Source: Silene conica (taxonomy: Eukaryota > Streptophyta > Magnoliopsida > Caryophyllales > Caryophyllaceae). Taken from it: 64,000 nucleotides of DNA. Position numbers and translations under genes: made by a program. Position 1 is the stretch's first letter; every line of letters begins with the position of its first letter. The stretch covers positions 70,447,237 through 70,511,236 of the forward strand of contig CM055316.2 in NCBI GenBank assembly GCA_029255685.2, read 5' to 3'. Below are positions 11,457-21,943 of the stretch, piece after piece. The notes beneath the pieces were generated by a model. It was not told where the DNA came from and ran no database searches. It saw only the letters and a program-made list of their open reading frames with translations.

Positions 11457-12498
11457 TCAGTCATACTGGAATCGGACCTCCTTCCTGAGGGTATAGCATT
11501 CATCCGTAGTATGACCTATGTCATCATGGAATTCACATCTTTTGCTAGCATCACGGCGGTCGTTGGGTCGCTCCTCTTTCTTCTTTGGCCATCTGACTCC
11601 TTTGAGTTCTTTTAAGGCCTTCAGCAAGCCTGCCATCCCGATGGTAAAGCCATACTCGCTGACCTTCGGAGGTGGATCTGCATCATTTTTACCACCGGTA
11701 CTCTCAGATACTTTGCTCACTGGCTTGCTGTAGGGCTTTGATCTTTCGCTCCTTTTTTCTACTGGTGCTTTCCTGGACACAGGTTCTGTGTCATAGGTAC
11801 TTCTTCTGGAGGCAGCATCTTCTTCCAGCCTCATGGCTGCAACTGCCTGGGCCTGTACATCAGCAAAGGTAGTGCATGGGTGCATTGTCAACTGCTTGTA
11901 CAAGTCTGAATCGTGATGTAACCCCCTGCGGAAGGCTTCGATGACAGTGGGTACATCACAATGTGGAATGACAACCTTCTCTTTGTTGAATCTGGTGAGG
12001 TAATCTCGAGTGGTTTCCTCGAATCCTTAAACAATTCTGTATAGATCGCTGGTCTGCTTTTCTGGTTTCATGCTGCTAGCAAACTGCTGATTAAAGGCAT
12101 TAACCAGATCTGCAAAGGAGGAGATGCTGCGATTGGGCAATCCCACAAACCAGTGCAGGGCTGCTCCGGATAGGGTTGACCCAAATCCTTTGCACATGCA
12201 AGCCTCCTTAAGTGCTCCGGTTGCGGTTACCACCATCATTTTCTGCTTATACTGATTTATGTGGTCCAGGGGGTCGGCCGTGCCATCATATAGTGTCATG
12301 GTTGGTGGCACAAACCCCTTGGGCACATTGATCAGGGAGATGTTGTCGATGAATGGTGAATCTGCATAACTGTCCTGGGAAGCTTTCTCCATTGGCCTTG
12401 GCATACCAGGTATCTTGGTGATCATGCCTTCAATTCCTGGTAGCGCTGGTCTGAGAGACTGCCTGCTCCAGGGAATGGATTGACTGGCGGAGGGAAGA
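11457..12498 (-). pseudogene. C-terminal half of gag of the Tat-type element
   Basis: Contains the retrotransposon gag domain (PTMTLYDGTADPLDHI, LSGAALHWF, FADLVNAFNQQF) and downstream a basic region and a zinc-finger-like C-E-F-H...C-Y segment as in Tat gag proteins. A stop near 12027 (after LYRIV) and a frame change near 11905 break it. The N-terminal part of the same gene lies 4.9 kb away at 17387-18281, across the CACTA insertion. The frame also appears shifted by one base close to the insertion point. Confidence 0.75.
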
Positions 12499-12514
12499 AG
12501 CTCACTAGTAGAAA

Positions 12515-12775
12515 AATACTTATTTGAGGCGTCAAAAATGAGGCCATTTGCGGCGTTTTTACTTTTTAGTGTAGCAGCAAATAAAGGGGCCGCAAATAGA
12601 AAAAGTCATTTGAGGCGGAAAAAAAACGCCGCAAATAAGAGGTTATTTGAGGCGTTTTTCTAAAAAAACGCCGCAAATAGAAAAGGCTATTTGAGGCGTT
12701 TTTCTAAAAAAACGCCGCAAATAGGTCCTTTATTTGAGGCGTTTTTTTAAAAAAACGCCGCAAATAGATAAAAAA
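12515..12775. repeat. Left subterminal repeat array of the CACTA element
   Basis: Several copies of a ~50-bp unit made of TATTTGAGGCGTTTTT and its near-complement AAAAACGCCGCAAATA, each able to fold back. A long A/T homopolymer tract follows at 12767-12808. Such arrays bind transposase in CACTA elements (established for En/Spm). Confidence 0.75.
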
Positions 12776-12829
12776 AAAAAAAAAATTTTTTTTTTTTTTT
12801 TTTTTTTTTGTTTTTTAATATGAAAAAAT

Positions 12830-14853
12830 GCAAAGAAATTATTTAAATGATAAATCTCAAATGTATTTTTTTACAAGAGAATCTTACATATTTTTGTAAT
12901 TATTCTAAATTATTCTAAAAATATACAATGCTAAAAAAAACTCCAATAGAAGACTTAGTAGTCTAGTGAATGGCTTGTTTCAGAGAAGCGACTTGACTAT
13001 TGATCTGAGCCGAGTTTTCTGTTCAACTTCAGTACTTGTAAATTGCAGAATCCCACACTCTATCGCAAATGCAATGCACAAACCTGCAAATATTAAAAGA
13101 GACAACACCTGCAGAAATTTCATAGAAATGAATGTTCTTCAGTTCTGTCTGCAATACTACATTAACATAATCTTCAGAAAAAAATGATGCATAATGATCT
13201 TGCTGACAGCCAACAGTTACTGCCTCAGTTTCCGAGATTTGGTTCATTATCCAGACACTTAGAACAACAGCTAATGAACATGAAAGTATCAGTAGCTCGT
13301 TGTCAAAGAGCAAGCTAAACACGAGTGACGGAGCAAGTCTTGTTTAAACTGTCTTACTGTGAGATCAACCAAAAACCTCATGACTAATTGACTCTCGACA
13401 TTCATCATGTAATGATACAATGGGTTGACCTTACTATAAAACCGTCTCACACAATAATTTGTACAAATGACAAAACTTTACACACCAGTAAAGATCCATG
13501 GGAAACTAAATTAGCAACTAATAAGCTAATTCTCCGTTGCTAAATTAAAACCAATCACCAAAAGTGAAAATCTTTCATATAAATATGAATATAACATAAA
13601 CAAAACCAGTGAACCCCAAATAAGAGAATACTATAGTTGAACCCCAAATAAGAGAAACAAACCTTTCTGAGACTAGCTCTTGTTACGTAGGGAACAAATC
13701 TTTGGTAGCCAGCTGAAAGTGGGGGAGACTTCCTGCAGTTTGAATCAACTATACTTGCTGTTTTCCTGCTATCTGCTATCTGCTCCTCATATCTGCTATA
13801 TTTCTACTTCTTGTTGCGATTGTTGAACTCCCATTTCGCCAATTATCACTCAACACACTTGGTAAGCTTGATTCCTGCATAATGTTATGCCAGGAATTTA
13901 GTACCCCTGAATATTGTTCGTTGCAGCAAAAAAGAAAGAAGATTAACTTCTCTCTTCATCTATAATTATGCATCGTCAAATTCATGCCAATACACCATAG
14001 TGTTGCGCTTTTGCCATAAAAATGAGAGAAGGAGTCCATTACACAAGCCAAAGGATGTTTCATCTTAAAACTTATCAACACTGGTGGAAGAGAACATTAT
14101 TGGCAAATGATACCTAATGAGTAATGCTCATCAATAAGCTAGCATCTTATTGGACTCTACACATATATTAACGTTTCTCAGCAAAACATGGGGGTTTGGC
14201 TACACAAACCACGGTGAGACATTCATAAACGGAAAGTTAACAATGACATTAACTCGATCTTCAAGTGATCTCAGCTCACCGAGGCGACAGGCTCTAGCCT
14301 TACCTCTTAGAAAGGCTCTCTGGAATCCTCAAAGATAATTCCCTGATGACTCAAAAAAATGGAAAACTTGAACTAATCAGCCTACGAATAATTGTCAATC
14401 ATATCTAAGACCATTGTATACATATACCCAAGTTTTTCACTACTGTATGAACAGAACTGTCTCGTAAAAGTTTCAGGAATGGTTAGCCTTTTTGTTTGGT
14501 AACAAACTAACAATGAAGGAACTTCTGCTTACCAGGAGTAGGACAGTTGCGCAACTTTTAAGGACCTCCAGATTCATACGAATGTCATCAAGACTTCTGT
14601 TACAATTTACAAAAATGCACATAACCAAACATTATTCATCTTCAGACATTTCAGCTTAATCGCCAATGAACTCAATCAGACCAACAGTTTATTTACCTAT
14701 GTTTTTGTTCCCCGAGTCCAAAGTAATTAGCCAATGTTGCCATCTGAAAGTTATATGTAACTTGGTATAGGAGATAGATAAGCTGTTACGGAGGATACTC
14801 GTGTTATATGTTTTACAATGATGTTATAGGAGACGAAGTGAAATCTAAAGTAC
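12830..14853. other. CACTA interior, mostly unassigned
   Basis: Non-repetitive sequence of about 2 kb. On the minus strand around 13200-13290 an open frame reads AVVLSVWIMNQISETEA, reminiscent of the saposin-like insert of plant aspartic proteases (AVVWMQNQ-type), so it may be another piece of the captured protease. The match is weak and is not continued downstream. No other family was recognised. Confidence 0.35.
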
Positions 14854-14963
14854 CTTCATATCTCCAGCTCTTCTACCAAACTTATTGGAAAGAACACCCA
14901 AAGAATCAATAATGCCAATAGGCTGAGGAGCAGGACGACCAATGTTAGCAAAACAAATTTTAC
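14854..14963 (-). pseudogene. Captured exon, unidentified gene
   Basis: On the minus strand a clean exon-like block lies between an acceptor (TTTCAG) and a donor (GTACTT). It has an open frame that includes FANIGRPAPQPIGIIDSLG and KFGRRAGDMK. The compact open frame and flanking splice sites suggest a transduplicated host exon, in the same orientation as the TerC and protease pieces. The family was not recognised. Confidence 0.4.
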
Positions 14964-15213
14964 CTGAAACGAAAGAAAACAAGTTTCACTATTAATACCT
15001 ACAGTAGCAAAGAATAAGACCTCTTAATTTAGACCAATGGTGTCAGGTATGATCACAAAAAAATATAATAACTGTTTTTCGAGGATTACCTAACGACCAC
15101 TCATGTTACTAGATGCGTGGGATATGCGATTAATAGGATAGTAAAGCAGGAAGACTAACAGAAATTGCAGAATACTATTACAATTATATTTTTTAAGTAT
15201 CTCACTAATTAAC

Positions 15214-15535
15214 CTGCCAGTAACCCCTTGTGGTTAGAGGAACATAGGTATGCTTCCCCTTGAAATGTTTGGTATCAACCCCTCCAAACACTAACTCCCT
15301 GCCAATTTTACCTTCTGGATCTCTATTGAGCCAGAATGAGAAAACCTCCTCACTTATGAGCTCTTGTCCGACCATGTTATACCTATAGTATGAAACAAAG
15401 ATGTGAGGTTTCAGATTTAGCTGTTGGCTTACCACGCTGGAGTAACATTATCTCTTGAAATCCAAGGCCTAATATGCCATCAAACTTTCCAAGTATTAAA
15501 GTGAGGCTTGCTTCTCGAGTTGCTTCGATGAAAAC
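15214..15535 (-). pseudogene. Captured aspartic protease exons (phytepsin-like)
   Basis: Two minus-strand exons are recognisable. Exon a (15433-15535) encodes [13 protein letters not shown]...[13 protein letters not shown], and exon b (about 15214-15383) encodes [40 protein letters not shown] and GYWQ. These are signature stretches of the plant vacuolar aspartic protease core, in the right order. The catalytic DTGSS and DSGTS segments are absent, and the exon a/b junction is off by one base in phase. It is a non-functional fragment copied into the CACTA element. Confidence 0.8.
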
Positions 15536-15836
15536 CTGAACAAAAAGTGAACTCCTCATCAAACTTTCCAAGCAATAGAAGAAAGTAGTGTTGCTATGAG
15601 TAGTCCGTATGCATGTTGCACAAGCTATATGCGAAAATAATATAATGTACCAGAAACAATATGCAGCTTATGTAACATTTATCCAAACACCTTTTCAGAC
15701 AGCGTAGGTATTGAGATTTGAGGATGATTAATTCCTCGAATAAACTTATAACATCTAAAAGTACAACAAAAATCAATGTTCCCGAAATGACATAAATGCA
15801 ATAACCACTATAGTCATCATAGTAAAGCAATAACAA

Positions 15837-15999
15837 TATACCTTTTGTAGTTCAGCGAGCTTCTCAGTTTGGACAACCCAATCTTCTGATCCAGTCCACT
15901 TGGTAAAGAATAGTTTACAATTAAAAACCAGATTAGGAGTGACTCAACAAGTTCAACACCACCAACATCAGCGACAAAATTAACTCCGTGCCTCAAGGG
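15837..15999 (-). pseudogene. Possible captured exon, unidentified
   Basis: Minus-strand sequence with an open stretch that includes DWVVQTEKLAELQK followed by a GTATAT donor-like site. It lies between the TerC and protease pieces in the same orientation. Family not recognised; it could belong to either neighbour's gene or to another. Confidence 0.25.
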
Positions 16000-16106
16000 A
16001 TAATGCAAATAGAGGGGGTAAGCGGGTCTGATGCATGAAGCCTTGCCGTGTATTAACAACAGAAAGAGATTGTTTACAGTGACCCATAATAAAAATTTCA
16101 TTATAC

Positions 16107-16853
16107 CTGAAGGGTGGCAGTCCCTAAAATTATCAGCGTCAAACGGAACACAACAGCACCAACAATCCCATATGAAAGCACACTATCCTAGATATGAACA
16201 AAAATTGTTGTCACTTGTCAGTGTGATTCCCTTTTCTATCATAAGAGATCGACTTTTGATTTCTATAGCCCATTCCTGAAAGAGTTAAATTGCTGTCATG
16301 CTTGATAAAAACATCGTACTGGACATCTTAAATATAGCAGACTATACATACCTGATACACCAATGCATTTGTTACTCTCATACAGTCCTGATCAGAACTG
16401 GGGAAAAAGGTACAATTGACTGATAAACCAATCTAAACCAAAGGGTAATAGAATGAATACAAGCAAGTGAGACATTTCAATGCTTCGTGATATCTCTGAG
16501 GTGATAAATTGCCAGCATTGCCTTTACAAATGCTAATGAAAATGGCTCCATAGTTGTGCAAAATTAACGAAATTCAGAATATTATTACCTCTTAACCTAT
16601 TATAAATGGTTTGGAAATTTCCTAGTAGAAATTATTACATACCATTTAATATGTTAGCATTGTGTACTAATAAATTATTATCATTCAGTTAAGCAGAAAA
16701 GGCATAAATCCTTGCTAGTTCAACAAATAATATCAAAACAGTAAGCTTGTATATTGAACTTGAAAGAGGGAAGCGCAATGATTTCATACCCAGCAAAAAA
16801 CTCAGATGCTTTGCCAACTCCATCTTTGAAACCCAAACGGACACCAAATGCCA
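16107..16853 (-). pseudogene. Captured TerC-family (thylakoid membrane protein TERC) exons
   Basis: Two exons with correct splice borders lie on the minus strand. Exon a (16790-16853, acceptor GTTGCAG, donor GTATGA) encodes FGVRLGFKDGVGKASEFFAG, with VAV just upstream in frame. Exon b (16107-16187, acceptor ATCTAG, donor GTATAA) encodes VLSYGIVGAVVFRLTLI and LGTATLQ. These match conserved transmembrane stretches of plant TERC, a chloroplast protein needed for thylakoid assembly. The exon that normally lies between them (EQSLSVDN...FKYF region) and the rest of the gene are missing or decayed. It is a fragment copied from a host gene. Confidence 0.8.
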
Positions 16854-17204
16854 CTGCAACGAAGAATTTACTTACCTACAAAAGATAATTAAATCAAAAA
16901 AAAATAAACCCTAAAAAAGATGAACAAATTAACACTGAATTTACTTACCTAATATCCAAATAATAGGAGGAAGGTCAACTTCCGGCGAGTTGGCACGGTG
17001 GTGGTGACGCACGCGGTGGTGGTGAGGAAGAATGGTGGAGAGGCAGACGGTGGTGACAATCTTCGCAGCAGGAGAATGGTTTTGGTAGTGTGATATTGAA
17101 AGGTGGTATTTGGTAGGGGGAGAGAGAGAGTGCGACGAAGGGGAGTGACAGTAAGGTATGAGTAATCTATACCCTAATTATTTGTTCTTAAAATTTTGGT
17201 TTTT

Positions 17205-17370
17205 CATTTGCGGCGTTTCCTTGTAAAACGCCTCATATGTCTTATTTGCGGCGTTTTTTAATAAAAACGCCTCAAATAAATTTATATTTAAGAAAAAAAA
17301 ATTAAAAATGAACTTGTATTTGCTGCTACTAGCAAAAAACGCCTCAAATAGATAGCCGCAAATAGATGTT
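17205..17370. repeat. Right subterminal repeat array of the CACTA element
   Basis: Inverted copies of ATTTGCGGCGTTTTT and AAAACGCCTCAAAT, the counterpart of the left array, end just before TTTTTCTACTAGTGA. Confidence 0.7.
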
Positions 17371-17386
17371 TTTCTACTAGTGAAGC

Positions 17387-18281
17387 CTGAAGGGGCTCCT
17401 CCCCAGGGACCTGAGGTCGGGTTGATTGGCGGAGGGAAGAAGCCTGGAGGGGCTCCTCCCCAAAATCCTGCGGCTGGCTGATTGGCTGCCACGGATGAAC
17501 TGAAGCCTGGTCCTGGATGCCAACCAACTGCTGACTGTGCCGGTGCTCCTCCCTGCCATCCTCCAGTGCTGGACTGGTTCACGGGCGCTGCTCCTACTGA
17601 GATCTCTGGCGTTCGTCCGATGGTAGGCTGTGGAGGGGTACCTGAAAAAATCAAAGGATCAGTCCCAGGGGGAAAACAAGGTGTAGGATTACCTGCAGGC
17701 TGAACTGGTCTGGGCTGCGGTATTCCAAACACAGATGAGTCCAAATCCAGTATCTCTGGGCCACTGCTCGGGGTGGCGACACCTAGATCCAGCCTGGTGA
17801 CGATCTCCTGGGGAATTGGCCGGTTCAACCCTGCTTTCCCGAAGGGATTGAAGGTCTGCCCAGGCCCTGGCTGCAACATTCTGAACGGCTGCTCTGAACG
17901 TGCGACTGCGGCGATCTGCTCTCTCAGGTCCATATTGTCCTTCTTCAGGCCCTCTATGGCTTCCTGCAGAGCACTCATTCCCTGGACCACCATCTGCATC
18001 GGACATGTACGGGGAGTCTGCGGCTGCTGGCCTGGCCCGAGCATCTGGGCTTCTCGACTCCTGCTGGGACTGCTCTCTCTGCTCTGCCTTGTGGAAACAG
18101 ACACATGGGGTGATCTGGGAACCTGAGGAGGTTTGCTGGATGGGGCCACAACCCTGGAGGCTGCGGTCTGGCTTACGACCAGAGGTTGTCCTGTGAGACC
18201 AACGGAAACAGTAGGGTTGGTCCCACTGGACTGGGCTGGCATGCTCTGAGAACTGGAAGGGTTAGCTTTGGTTCCAGACAT
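17387..18281 (-). pseudogene. N-terminal half of gag of the Tat-type element
   Basis: The reading frame starts MSGTKANPSSSQ at 18281, 48 bp after the primer site, and is rich in Pro, Gly, Ser and Gln with near-repeats of GFFPPPINPTSG. It is the disordered N-terminal extension of a Tat gag. The frame runs into the CACTA terminal repeat at 17383, so the tail of the open frame is transposon sequence. The rest of gag resumes at 12498. Confidence 0.75.
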
Positions 18282-18328
18282 GCTTGTTGTGACGAGATAA
18301 CGATTTTAAATATTGGAATGCGCACTAT

Positions 18329-18346
18329 GCCCCACGGTGGGCGCCA
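18329..18346 (-). other. Primer-binding site of the Tat-type element
   Basis: On the minus strand the sequence TGGCGCCCACCGTGGGGC lies between the LTR and gag, with the TGGCGCC start shared by Tat/Athila primer sites. The priming tRNA was not identified with certainty. Confidence 0.65.
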
Positions 18347-18349
18347 AAT

Positions 18350-18880
18350 TGTTTTGGTAAAATTTCTACCGGGTCAAGTTTATGTGTTGCGGGTCAAAGT
18401 ACCAACCAATATTCGAATTTTACGTAAGAAACAAATATAGAGAACAAAAGAAATAAGGAATGACACGAGAGGTTTTGGTGACGCGGAAAAACCCGTTGAG
18501 GGAAACAACCGCGGGGGGAACGGAATCCCACCGATATTTTTACTATGATCGAGGATATTCACTGTTTGAAGACGGATTACAAGTATTTTGCGAAAGTAGT
18601 AAGTTTACAACGTATGAACTGAATGAATAAGAATGCCCTAGCTTTTATAGCTGCAGATTTGCATGTTCAACTGATTTGCTCTGGTGCTGGAATGTATGAG
18701 GGAATATAGGGGAATATCCCTTTAGGGTTTTGACCCATTCCCTTTCTCCAACAGCTCTTTTTCTGCTCTGATCTGCGTCTGGTCTGCTTTTGATTTGCTT
18801 CTGGTCTGCTCCTTGTGGTGGGCTGCTTATTTATTTATCCTTGGGCCCAACAGTGAGATGTAAATTTTGGGCTAAACACA
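18350..18880 (-). repeat. 5' LTR of the Tat-type element (single copy)
   Basis: Sequence between the primer site and unrelated DNA. On the plus strand it begins TGTTTTGGTAAAATTTC and ends near GGGCTAAACA or CACA (18878-18880), giving TG...CA ends. There is no partner LTR in the window, so the outer boundary is approximate. Confidence 0.55.
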
Positions 18881-19805
18881 TACCAATTTGTCTCACACGT
18901 TTTAGTATTGAAACGTCTTAAAGATATACTTCGTATAACCATGTATGAGTATGAGCTTAATTTTGCATTATATTTTGATGACTAATTAGTGAACGCCCAT
19001 TTTTTTTGCCAAAAAAATTGAGGAGAAAATGTGCCCATCTCATGATAAATAAATATCATATACTATTGTTGGTCTTCATGTAAAGACCCACTAAGGCTCT
19101 CACCCAGACACCACTAAATAGATATCATATACAGTACTATCGTTAGTCTTCCTGTGACGAGAAATGTGATTATTTTATGATAAAAAAAGTTTATAAAAAA
19201 ATTCTTATTTATCATATAATGATTTGATTTCATTGTAAAATAGTTACGTTTCCTATAACAAGTTTATGACAAGATCACACGACAAAAATGAGAATTTGTA
19301 ATGCCAGTAATAGAGTGAATATGAGCGTCAGTGTAAAGTGATTAACAAGCACCAACCCCTGTTGAATAAGATGCAAATAAGAAGGGACAACTGCTTCATT
19401 CGAAATTTCAAGAGAAACTTCATTAGACTTCATAGATAAAATTTATTGATTTCAGTTGTCTGACGTTGCCCCTTGCTGTTTTGCCCTTGACTGGTTCTTG
19501 TGTGGCATTTACCTATTTCTTTGGTTGGGATGAATTTGGTTCGATTTGAAAGAGTTAAGAGTGTTAAACAAAAGACGGAAGCATAGACTCCGACATCAAT
19601 TATTATATGAATGAATAAATAGTAGAATGATAAGAGGCTGTTCCATTATCCATTTATAGCTGCTATTACATCAGACATACTTATTTATACGCCGAGCCAA
19701 GCCAAGCCAAGGACAGTGTGCCACAATGCCATCTTGTGAGCTCTAATTTTCTAACAAAGCTGGACCCTCAATTCTTCTACTTCCTCCTTTAGTGGTCCTC
19801 ACTCC
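18881..19805. other. Intergenic, nothing recognised
   Basis: AT-rich sequence without a supported gene. It includes two similar stretches around TCATATAC (about 19055-19135) that suggest an old small duplication. Confidence 0.6.
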
Positions 19806-21943
19806 TCACAATCTTTCAGGTGGATCCGACGTATTGCGTGAAGTTCCTGGACCTCCGTCGCCAGAATTTGAATGTAAATCCTCTATTAATGTTAAATTTT
19901 CCAGACCTGTATCTAAGGAAAGATGGATGTGGATTCAACAAAGGAAATGCTTGTTTTGTGTTATCTGCTCTCTAGTTCCATTAGTGATGTTTAATTTAGA
20001 CTGTAATTTAATTAAATTCTCTGCCGAAATATAGTCCTCTCCCACAACATATATAGAACTCCGCAAACTGAATAAAAATTACGAATTAAAATTTATCAGC
20101 ACATACCTCTATTCAGTGTTTTTTTATGGGAAACTGAATCCTCCGATGCAACTGCATTCACAAAAAAAACATCCACCAGGTTCTGTATAACAGAAGAGCA
20201 GGATGACATCCCAAAATGAACAAAAAACATAGTATATGTATGCAGACAAGTGAATAACTTTTCGAGAATGGAGAGCTAACCTGCCAATCAGCATTCTTCC
20301 CGAATTGCGCTTCCTCTATGAAAAGATCATCGGAGAGAACTTTCCCACAGATGTTGCAACATCTAAAGACACAAGAGAACAATAATCAAGGAAGATCAAG
20401 ACACAAAGAATGCAATCATCCATCGTACTGCAACACACTAACACTCGACCAAATGTCTTTTAGAAGCAAAACTGTCAACGAGTACATAAAAAAACTAGTG
20501 TGATCTTTGCCAATTAAACATTATAAATGCATAGAAGGAGTAAGAGGCTGATCAACTCGGAAAATTAAAGCGTGATGTCAAATACTAATACACCAACCCT
20601 TTTGAGCAGAACCAAGGATTGTATCAATATCAAACCTAATACTCTTTCCCTCACAAAATAGGTATCCATTATTTGACCTTTTTGTAATCAACTATCGATA
20701 GCCTTGAGCCCTTGACAAATACCATCTCCAAATTTAAATAAATCAGCAAAGTGTTACTGATCGTAACAAAGTTAAAAGTATTCATGTTTCTCTCCCGGGG
20801 TTTAGACAGTTTACAATCGATATATACATGCAATCCGTGTCACAAACACGACAAGTTGAAATACGCATTTAAAGAAAACACGACAAGTTGAAATACGCAT
20901 TTAAAGCTGTGGCAGATCTGGGGAGCGAAACCGAGGGCAGGTGCATGTCCTCACGCCGATATAGTTTGTAATTCCACTGGTTACACTATTTTGATTTTCA
21001 TTATTTATTATATCTAGATTTTTATATTTATTTCCAATATTCTATTGAAATATACGTATTGTTTCGTGATATTTAGTCATGTTACTACATAAATAAATGC
21101 AAAATATCGAAATTATGGTTAAAATAATTTGTGATCTCCCAAACCCAAATACATGTCTCCGCCCTTGATTTAATCGTATAATGAGGAGCGAAAAGATATT
21201 CATGTGGACAACGCACGAAACCCATGTATAGTCCTGAATAACATCAATCCTCCATCATACATAGCACATAAACGCACATAAACGGTTTATTGTAAAGAAC
21301 GATAGCTAATACAATAGAAAAATGGTGAATCTAAGAGCATGTTTAGACTTGCTTATGAAAAAAAATTTACTGATATAAAGGAGTTTTTTTTAAACTATTT
21401 CTTGATAAAATTGGACATGTTTGACCAAAAATTTTTAAAAACTATTTTTATAAGTTTTGTCGTCTTTGGCCCACCTAATTTTTATCAATTTTTATAATTT
21501 TTTTTGCTAAAATATAATTATACTCCCTCCTAAACGTTCACTTGTACAAAATAGAAACATACACGTGGATATGAATGGGGAGACCATATAGATATATTAA
21601 AAAAAAATATGGAAATTGGTATTGGCGGTACTTTTTTTTTTTTTGTTTTTGGCGCTCAAATAAGAGTAACGTGAAAATAGAACAAAGTAGCAACTACTCC
21701 GGTTTCTAGGGGTCAATGTTTAACAAAATTAGTTTTTAGTTTAAAAAACGGGTTTGACCCGCCTCTATTTCTTTGCTTGAAAAAACACCTAAAAATTAGG
21801 GCCAAACACGTATAAAAAAAAACGTGAAAAATCAAAGAGCAATTCGAAAAAGAAAGAAAGATGGAGTACGTGAAGCCCAAATCAGTAGTAGAAGCAATCC
21901 TCTTCCTCATACAGCTGCTGCACCACCTTATACTACTCATCAT
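19806..21943 (-). CDS. Small BRF1/TFIIIB-like zinc-ribbon protein (truncated gene)
   Basis: Four minus-strand exons join in one frame: 21870-21943, 20281-20362, 20107-20140 and 19806-19912, together 297 nt (98 residues plus stop). All junctions are GT-AG. Residues 1-52 have the TFIIIB subunit BRF1 zinc-ribbon pattern: WCSSC near the start, CCNICGKVL at about 26-34, and F-x2-E-x2-FGKNA afterwards. BRF1 recruits RNA polymerase III with TBP. The cyclin-fold repeats that bind TBP and polymerase are missing here; the last 35 residues are Ser/Gly/Pro-rich and unrelated. It is either a truncated pseudogene or a stand-alone zinc-ribbon microprotein. The third exon is short and its acceptor (GGAG) weak. 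Confidence 0.5.

Larger units (their letters stand above)
12502..17383. mobile_element. Non-autonomous CACTA (En/Spm) transposon carrying host gene fragments
   Basis: The 4,882-bp insertion begins TCACTAGTAGAAAAA and ends with its exact complement, and it interrupts the gypsy gag gene. AGC lies on both sides (12499-12501 and 17384-17386), a 3-bp target duplication. Subterminal regions at both ends are dense in short inverted TTTGAGGCGTTTTT / AACGCCGCAAAT units, the usual transposase-binding landscape of CACTA elements. No transposase reading frame was recognised. Instead, minus-strand exon pieces of unrelated host genes fill the interior (TerC, aspartic protease and unidentified exons), so it is a Pack-CACTA-type element. 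Confidence 0.85.
7371..18880 (-). mobile_element. Tat-type Ty3/gypsy retrotransposon, decayed, split by a CACTA element
   Basis: On the minus strand the order is 5' LTR (about 18880-18350), primer site (18329-18346), gag (18281 to about 11457, interrupted), protease, reverse transcriptase, RNase H, an archaeal-type second RNase H and integrase ending at 7449. Gag-PR-RT-RH-INT is the Ty3/gypsy order, and the dual RNase H marks the Tat clade. Frameshifts and stops break the polyprotein at several points. No 3' LTR or polypurine tract is present: about 75 bp after the integrase the sequence becomes the Athila-like LTR, so the 3' end was deleted. Confidence 0.85.

Noticed and set aside
12767-12808. 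A/T homopolymer fold-back as a separate element
   Set aside because: It lies inside the CACTA subterminal region and has no boundaries of its own.
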